DNA of 44,708 nt, from assembly GCF_000485595.1 (NCBI RefSeq), contig NW_014577587.1, positions 220,913 through 265,620 of the forward strand, read 5' to 3'. How positions within the stretch are numbered: the first letter of the stretch is position 1; the number at the start of each line of letters is the position of its first letter. The notes under the pieces are model-generated. The model was not told the DNA's origin and ran no database searches. It saw only the letters and a program-made list of their open reading frames with translations. The position numbers and the translations under genes were made by a program. The DNA is from Priapulus caudatus (lineage: Eukaryota > Priapulida > Priapulimorpha > Priapulimorphida > Priapulidae). Positions 38,963-44,708 of this stretch are shown piece after piece.

Positions 38963-39666
38963 AGCCTCGTTCACACGAGACCTCGTATATGAAATACGGT
39001 ACTTGCAAAATACCGTACTGAAAATACGGAACTGGATACGTATGGAATACGTACTGAATACGTACTGAATATACGTACTGAATACGTACTGGAAATACTG
39101 CAAAATACGGTACTTGAAATACGTATTTGCGAAATACCGAATCTGAGACAAATACGCGGCCGAGCATTCACACGCTGATTCGCGGCTCCAGAAATACGGT
39201 ATTTGCGAGCTGCGAGCTGCTTTAAAACATATCCAAGGCGAACAATGCGAAATAAACAATGCAATCCGCACCAACTGCCGATAAATAAATATAGACTGGT
39301 CCGCGCTCGACAGTTCCCTGCGCGTTACACTGAACTGTCGAGCGCGGACCAGTTTATAAAATACACGACCCTTAAGAACTCGCAGACTCGCTCGCGCAGT
39401 GTCGTTCAGAAGGCGAGCGCTCGCGAGCGCTCGCGAGAGTTCGCTCTCCTGAGCACGCCTCTGGTATGTTCCCACGGAGGAAATGCGCGTCCAAGAGATT
39501 CGGTATTTCTAAACAAGGCGCAAATTATTCGGTCAGGGAAGCCCGCGTATTTACATCCAAATTACCGGATCTGTTTAGATACCGTATTTCTTGACGCGCG
39601 CATTTTGCCTCGTGTGAACGTTAATCCGGTGTGAATACCGGATTTCTTGCTACGTGTGAACGCGGC
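38963..39666. mobile_element. ~700-bp foldback/MITE with CGTTCACACG ends
   Basis: The ends AGCCTCGTTCACACGAG and CTACGTGTGAACGCGGCT are inverted. Inside are many ATACGGTA / ATACGTACTG copies on the left and a central inverted pair, CTGGTCCGCGCTCGACAGTT / AACTGTCGAGCGCGGACCAG (39296-39351). No protein is recognisable, although frames stay open through the repeats. Confidence 0.7.
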
Positions 39667-39877
39667 TGGTATCAACAGGTGACTGCCAGCTAGGTTCCAC
39701 ATGCATAACAAGGGTAACAATCGGTTGGGCTTGATCTACTGTTACAATAGTGCACATACGTATATAAAAAATCAAGCATAAATTTAGAGGCTACAAAAAA
39801 TAAATTAAAATTGCCACTATAATGAATTAGGAGAGCATGATAAATGATTAGATTGTGAGTAATTGGATCGATATATC

Positions 39878-39920
39878 AGGGGTTAATAACTGACAAATGT
39901 TTGTCATTTTATAACCCCTG
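39878..39920. mobile_element. 43-bp palindrome, AGGGGTTAATAA arms
   Basis: AGGGGTTAATAACTGACAAA pairs imperfectly with TTTGTCATTTTATAACCCCT. Like the AGGAGT family it is preceded by ATC and followed by ATA, so it may be a related family. An (AT)n run follows at once. Confidence 0.6.
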
Positions 39921-39923
<3 letters not shown>

Positions 39924-39963
<40 letters not shown>

Positions 39964-39972
39964 TATATATCA
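39924..39972. repeat. (AT)n microsatellite
   Basis: About 24 AT dinucleotides with one AA slip, next to a palindrome. Confidence 0.9.
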
Positions 39973-39989
39973 TACCTTATATATATAGA

Positions 39990-40708
39990 AGTAAAGTAAA
40001 AAGACGGCGGAAATAAAACTTCAGACAGACGTCCATTGGTTTTAACCTATCACCCTTCAATCCTACACATCAAAAGTTTATTAATTGATAATTATAAAAT
40101 TCTCCAAAACGATCCAATCACAGCTAACATCTTTTCAAAACCGCCTTTATGCTCGAACAGACGTGATACTAACCTCCGCAACACTCTTGTTTCAATAAGT
40201 ACCGTATATAGAACACTGACAACCCCGTGAGCCAACCTGGCTCATACCCGTGTTGTCGGAAACGTTGCAGTACTTGCAATTTTATCACAAATAAGTCTGT
40301 GGCTCAGGGGCCTCGGGGCAAAATTATAGTGGGGGTTTCTTTACATGCGTGTCTACGAACCTCATTTACGCCATTGAATACGTAAACTGCAAAATTTACT
40401 ATATTGGCGAAATAATTAAAACGCCGTCTTGAGGATAGGTTTGTTGAACACCTAAGATTATCCGCCTCAATTTGTATGGTTTTCCGGTTGCTGACCACTT
40501 TAACCAACCGGATCACCGCATTGATGACTTGCGTGTTTGTGGCTGCCAACTCAGTATTATATTACAACAGCTCACGTCGACACACGACTGGCAGAAATTA
40601 ATTGTGAGGGTTGGTTGTTTGAAACCGGGATATGAATGTTAACTTCAATTACGTGTGATTTGTAGACGCCTTTGTATCACATAATTATTTATGATAACAT
40701 TGCAATCG

Positions 40709-40794
<86 letters not shown>

Positions 40795-40970
40795 TGTGTG
40801 TGTAGTGTGTTCGTTCGTCATCCGTGTTCATGGCAACGCGCGAATTGTTTGAATGATTCCTTTTCGATTATATCTTATAACGCATTGTATTTGTTTTTGT
40901 ATTCCAATGTCTGCTGACCTGATAAAGAGATGTAATCTCGAAAAGCTCGTTGATTAAATTTTAAACACCC
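39990..40970 (+). mobile_element. Penelope-like retroelement 3' remnant
   Basis: The + strand frame at 40034-40230 reads PLVLTYHPS, QNDPITANIFSKPPL and RRDTNLRNTLV, the end of a reverse transcriptase. At 40341-40411, after frame changes, it reads FTCVSTNLIYAIEYV-NCKIYYIGE, which fits a GIY-YIG endonuclease start. DHFNQPDH-like sequence follows at about 40490-40520. RT followed by GIY-YIG is the Penelope-like element plan. Several stops and shifts show that it is dead, and the 5' part is missing. The tail (CTGATAAAGAGATG, TCTCGAAAAGCTCGTTGA) is a likely 3' untranslated region, interrupted by a (GT)n tract. Confidence 0.7.
40711..40805. repeat. (GT)n microsatellite
   Basis: About 95 bases of nearly pure GT with one GG interruption, inside the 3' part of the Penelope-like remnant. 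It is Z-DNA prone. Confidence 0.95.
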
Positions 40971-41765
40971 TTATTCTATAATTTGACTTTGTTTATATAT
41001 ATACATATATATATAGTTCTCATAACTACTCTTTTAAATTCGTACATCGGCCGCGAGGTCTACGTCTCTTGCGTCAGTGGGAACACCTATAGTCGTTGGA
41101 AGCGCGCTCGCACGGCTGACAAGTGCCGCACTATCACCAACTGTTCTGCGATGCACGACCAAAGACGCGGTTAACACAATGTTACAATTAGTAATGGCCG
41201 CGTCTAACCTAGCCCTCCATTGCAAGTTTACCCGGTTTCTTCTGAGCTTGAAACGACAAAAATGCATTATGACAGTGATAATAATTACCGTTTTTCACAT
41301 TACTGTTTCCTGCATGCGCGTCTATCCATCGGGCTTTATAACGTCTACATAGTAAATATGGCTCGTGCGCGTATGTACCGAATGAATGAGACTCGGGACT
41401 TGTTGCATGCCCTGCTTGCCACTCGTTCGCGCAGCGCCATCCTCCAGGAACGCAGTGAGCACACGTATCCCAGATCGTCCTTAGTAGAAACTGTTTTTTA
41501 TAAGTGTACGCAGCCTTGGTGAAACCTGTTTGAATGAAATGTTTGGCTCAGTGGCTTTCCAGCATATGCCGGAGTGCCGTATAATTTCGAATTAAACTGA
41601 CGCCAACACAATTGGGACTCTATCCGAAAAATTAAAGATCGATATGCCGCGGTATTGTTCTATTTCCCAGCGGCAATAGTATAGCAATATAGCGGCGATA
41701 GTATAGCAGATACGGCGGCTGATGGCGATCTTCTTCCTGCAGGGTCGAGGCAGCCAAACAGGAAT
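40971..41765. other. No recognised gene
   Basis: Several frames of 60-100 codons overlap at 41034-41522 on both strands, and none resembles a known domain. The GC content is higher than around it. A short repeat, GCGGCAATAGTATAGCA, occurs at about 41669-41720. I leave it unassigned. Confidence 0.4.
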
Positions 41766-41863
41766 GGCATTTACAGGAAATTATCAGTAATGATAGGCGA
41801 AATTAAGAGAGAAGAAAAACATTAAGACTTTGGTAGTAAATACATTTCGTGTTTATTTCGTTA
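41766..41863. repeat. Half copy of the 43945-44184 MITE
   Basis: GCATTTACAGGAAATTATCAG through ACATTAAGACTTTGGTAGTA to TTCGTGTTTATTTCG matches 44079-44178 in direct orientation. The second arm is missing here. Confidence 0.7.
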
Positions 41864-42580
41864 CACCACATTGACACATCCTCACTCACACGCAGAGAGT
41901 CATTGCATGGACTCTCGAAAGTGTTCCATCATTCATGAGTAAAGCATTGATTATAGCGGTTGGTTACTTGGGAATCGTTGTAGATCACACTCCCTACTAC
42001 ACACCCACGGATATCCGCACGATAAGTATCATTTTATGTATATTATATCATATGTGTTTCATTGTTATAATATTAGATAAATTAGCCAATACTGAATACA
42101 TCGAGACGCTCGCAATTAAATCTATTGATGAATTGGGCATATATACATAGTATGACATCATTACCTTTGTTAACGCAGCCCTGCCGCCTCTCTGACCGTT
42201 TGCTTCACACCTATGCTAGTCGTGATGCCGGCGCGGCTAGCTGCATAATTCATCACGATATCACCTGCTCGTTAATTGCTAATAAAATGAACTCCAGATG
42301 CTACACATCTTCGAAAGGCGTTTGGAATTGGTTTTCTACTCTTGTAATTCGCTACACGACAATTAAGGAAGATGCGGTGTCGCTACTGTTCATTAAAATG
42401 AGGGACAATAATATCATAGCGCCACAAGAAACATTCCTCATAGACAGGACTGAACGGAGAGGACTGGGAGAGGACTTAACGTTGATCAAATTGACCGATC
42501 AACACTGTGCATTGCAAGTGGAAGGGATTTACATTATACCGTGAACTCGAGGAGAAGGAAGAGAGTTCCAGAATCGGAGA
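41864..42580 (+). other. Upstream of LicD-like gene, unassigned ORF
   Basis: A frame of 139 codons runs from 42125 to 42544, in the same register as the next gene but closed by TGA at 42542. It has no domain I recognise and no transmembrane pattern. It could be 5' untranslated sequence with chance coding, or a small gene. Confidence 0.25.
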
Positions 42581-43768
42581 ATGTGGAAGATAAAATACGT
42601 GACGTGTTCTAAAGCTTTTCTAGCAGCCTGTAGTCTGCTAGCAGTCTGCTGTGTAGGCCTACTGTTGTTTCTTGCCCTGGACGGCGGCGATGCATTATTT
42701 GGACATAAACGCTCCAGACTGGCAATTGGCAGACCCTTCGTCGACTGGCCAATGATAGCACAGAATGACGGCCGTATCTGGACGAATCGTAAAAATTTAA
42801 CGGTGCTTGAACCAAATGTGAACTGTATCGTTAAAATGCCTAAGTGGAGCGATAGCACATCCAGCCGACGAGTGATGTCACAACCGGAATGGCTTAAAAT
42901 GATGTCTCTGATGGAGATAATAGATATGGTATTCCTGTCTAACAGTATATCATACCTCCTATTCGGAGGAGCTTTATACGGTAGGTGTCAGCGACGCATG
43001 ACAATAAAATATTGATTGATATAATTTTATTCAATTAGTCCTACCTTCTAACCAAAACGTGTAGGCATATAGGGTCGAACGAGAGTTGTGACGTTTTAAA
43101 GCCATTTGAATTCACGATATTTCATTCGATGTTTTTCAGGCTCGTATATGTCACACGACATTTTGCCTTGGGACGATGACATAGACATCATGGTGCGTCA
43201 CATCGACCGACACCGGATGGCGACAGCTCTGCTTTCTCTCAGCCCAGAGTATAAGCTAGCCAATCACACGTCGAAACGATACATGAAGTTATTTTTCTCC
43301 AGTACGCCCAAGACGTGGGGCCGGCGCTATGAGTGGGCGTGGCCTTTCATTGACATAGCATTTTTCGACGACAACAGTACGCATGTATGGGAAAGTCATC
43401 ACGAAAGCGACGCAAGTCGAATTTACCCAAAAGACATGGTTTTCCCTCTGCATCCTCGCCCGCTAGGCTATCTGTGGCTACCCGCCCCGAGAGATACAAG
43501 AGCGTTTCTGATGAAGTCCATCCGTGGGCAGGACAAGAGGTTCCGTTGCGGAAAGCAAGGATGGCAACACAAGAGGGAAACAGCCTTCCACACCAAATAT
43601 GTGCCATGTAAACAACTGCTAAATGACTACGCGGCCGTGTATCGTAGCAGAGCCAGCGGCGGAGTAATGGAGACATTAATTTGTGGTAATGAAACACTGC
43701 ATTCGTGTTTCATACAGGAGCCGGAGCTTGCCGTAACAAAAGGACCGTTTACATTCGACATTTATTGA
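42581..43768 (+). CDS. LicD/fukutin-family predicted transferase
   Basis: Two exons, 42581-42980 and 43140-43768, join in phase (GTAGGT donor, TTTTTCAG acceptor) to give 342 residues. The N terminus is short and basic, followed by one hydrophobic segment at about residues 11-30, as in type II Golgi or ER membrane enzymes. The family core is SYLLFGGALYGSYMSHDILPW, then DDDIDIMV: the LicD signature of a GGTLLG-like loop and an acidic IPWDDDIDI motif that binds metal and nucleotide. Later WPFIDIAFFDD and DMVFPLHPRPLGYLWLPAP also fit the animal LicD-like family. LicD and fukutin-type proteins transfer phosphocholine or ribitol phosphate to glycans; the substrate here is unknown. The ATG at 42581 is the first that puts the hydrophobic segment in frame. 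Confidence 0.88.
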
Positions 43769-43944
43769 TAGTCCGAATTACAGGCTAATCCTTTTGAGTG
43801 TCTCAGTTTCGATTCGAGTTTGAGAGTCGGGACGCCGAAGGCCCGCGCGAGCGGAGCACCACAGAATGGTAACCCATGATCCACTTCATTTTCGATGGTG
43901 CGTCCGTACGTACGTCCGTGTACACATCCCTACCACAGCGTTTC

Positions 43945-44184
43945 AATAAAATATAATGCTAAATAAATACGAAATCTATTTACTACCAAAGTCTTAATGT
44001 TTCTCTATATATTTATGTGTCAGTGTGCAGCAGCTAGCGTGCGGCAGCCAGCGTATGTTGCAGATGATCATTTGGACGGCATTTACAGGAAATTGTCGGC
44101 AATAATAGGTGAAAGAGAGTAGAGAAACATTAAGACTTTGGTAGTAAATAGATTTCGTATTTATTTAGCATTATATTTTATTGA
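43945..44184. mobile_element. 240-bp MITE downstream of LicD-like gene
   Basis: The left arm TCAATAAAATATAATGCTAA through CTTAATGTTTCTCT is matched almost base for base by the inverted right arm (AGAGAAACATTAAGACTTTG through ATATTTTATTGA), about 63 bp each. A single arm lies upstream of the gene at 41766-41863. Confidence 0.85.
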
Positions 44185-44197
44185 TCAGTGCCTGTGA

Positions 44198-44236
44198 TCC
44201 CTACTACTACTGCTACTACTACTACTACTGCTACTA
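44198..44236. repeat. (CTA)n microsatellite
   Basis: CTACTACTACTGCTACTACT and further units, an imperfect trinucleotide run. Confidence 0.85.
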
Positions 44237-44652
44237 CATCGCTACGTTACGTTGCGAACGTTTTTGGTATCTCAAGAAGTAAACACTTCCACGCAAGCAA
44301 TTAACCTTTGACAAATTTGTCATAGGGGCAGGGGAACACCATTGTCATGTGATATGCCTCACACACACACATGTACACACACAGCAAGTTGCACAATAAG
44401 CGAATAAGCACAATAAGCGAAAAGGGAGGCTAGGGACGTGCGTCGCCATGCATCCAATCGCATCCATGGATCGAAGATTATCCTCGAGTCACCTATCGGG
44501 AGCTCCGCTTTTAGGCAGTGCCTAAATCTATATTATTATTATTAAGGTGTAGGATGTATGATATCGGTGTAGTACGTAGGAATAAAGAGCAGACAAAACC
44601 AATAATTCAGTATTCCCTGAAGTATAACATATGCATTTTCTTTTCATCTCTT
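44237..44652. other. No gene seen
   Basis: Intergenic DNA with a short CA-rich stretch (about 44352-44384) and a repeated AATAAGC motif near 44396-44419. No exon or element ends are recognised. Confidence 0.5.

Positions 44653-44708
<56 letters not shown>
44653..44708. repeat. (CT)n microsatellite at window end
   Basis: At least 26 CT repeats run into the end of the window, so the length is a minimum. Confidence 0.95.

Overview
The window is nuclear DNA of an animal, most likely a non-vertebrate metazoan. Conserved genes are split by GT-AG introns, TTAGGG-type telomere-like runs occur inside repeats, and the DNA is crowded with hAT-like, pogo-like, Penelope-like, LINE and foldback elements. 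No bacterial operon, CRISPR array or rRNA gene is visible. I do not assign a species.

Three host genes can be read exon by exon. (1) Mevalonate diphosphate decarboxylase (MVD) occurs as overlapping partial copies, all on the + strand: exons 4-6 at 8894-10193; exons 6-11 at 12605-15413; and exons 1-6 intact plus exons 7-11 riddled with indels at 18771-25471. Together they give a 397-residue enzyme. (2) A penta-EF-hand protein of the PDCD6/ALG-2 type lies on the - strand in six coding exons (37596 down to 31975; 211 residues). (3) A two-exon LicD/fukutin-type predicted membrane enzyme lies on the + strand (42581-43768; 342 residues).

Layout: 1-4230 is a decayed transposon with inverted ends, interrupted by a hAT-like MITE. 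4263-8045 is a repeat element holding a 1.74-kb AT-rich insert. 8726-16925 holds the first MVD copies, a 25-N gap and an inverted copy of the 4263-8045 element. 16926-18300 is nested foldback DNA. 18771-27047 is the third MVD copy. 27055-29957 is a DNA transposon with about 350-bp terminal inverted repeats around a broken PIN-like, Cys-rich gene. 29958-31970 holds MITE-like DNA and a MADF-domain remnant. 31975-37596 is PDCD6, with a 667-bp palindrome, a LINE remnant, a second reverse-transcriptase remnant and a foldback tandem array in its introns. 37670-39970 is a cluster of short palindromes, a CACG-type minisatellite and MITEs. 39990-40970 is a Penelope-like remnant. 41766-44184 is the LicD gene between MITE copies. 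The window ends in (CT)n.

The most interesting signals are the inverted-repeat element at 27055-29957, whose ends carry perfect nuclear-receptor DR1 motifs, and a family of 37-56 bp palindromes with 8-9 bp target duplications. One of those palindromes has its empty site in another MVD copy. Part of the MVD duplication looks like an assembly or haplotype artefact. There is an N gap, an exact repeat of about 620 bp, and a sudden change to indel-rich sequence after about 22440.
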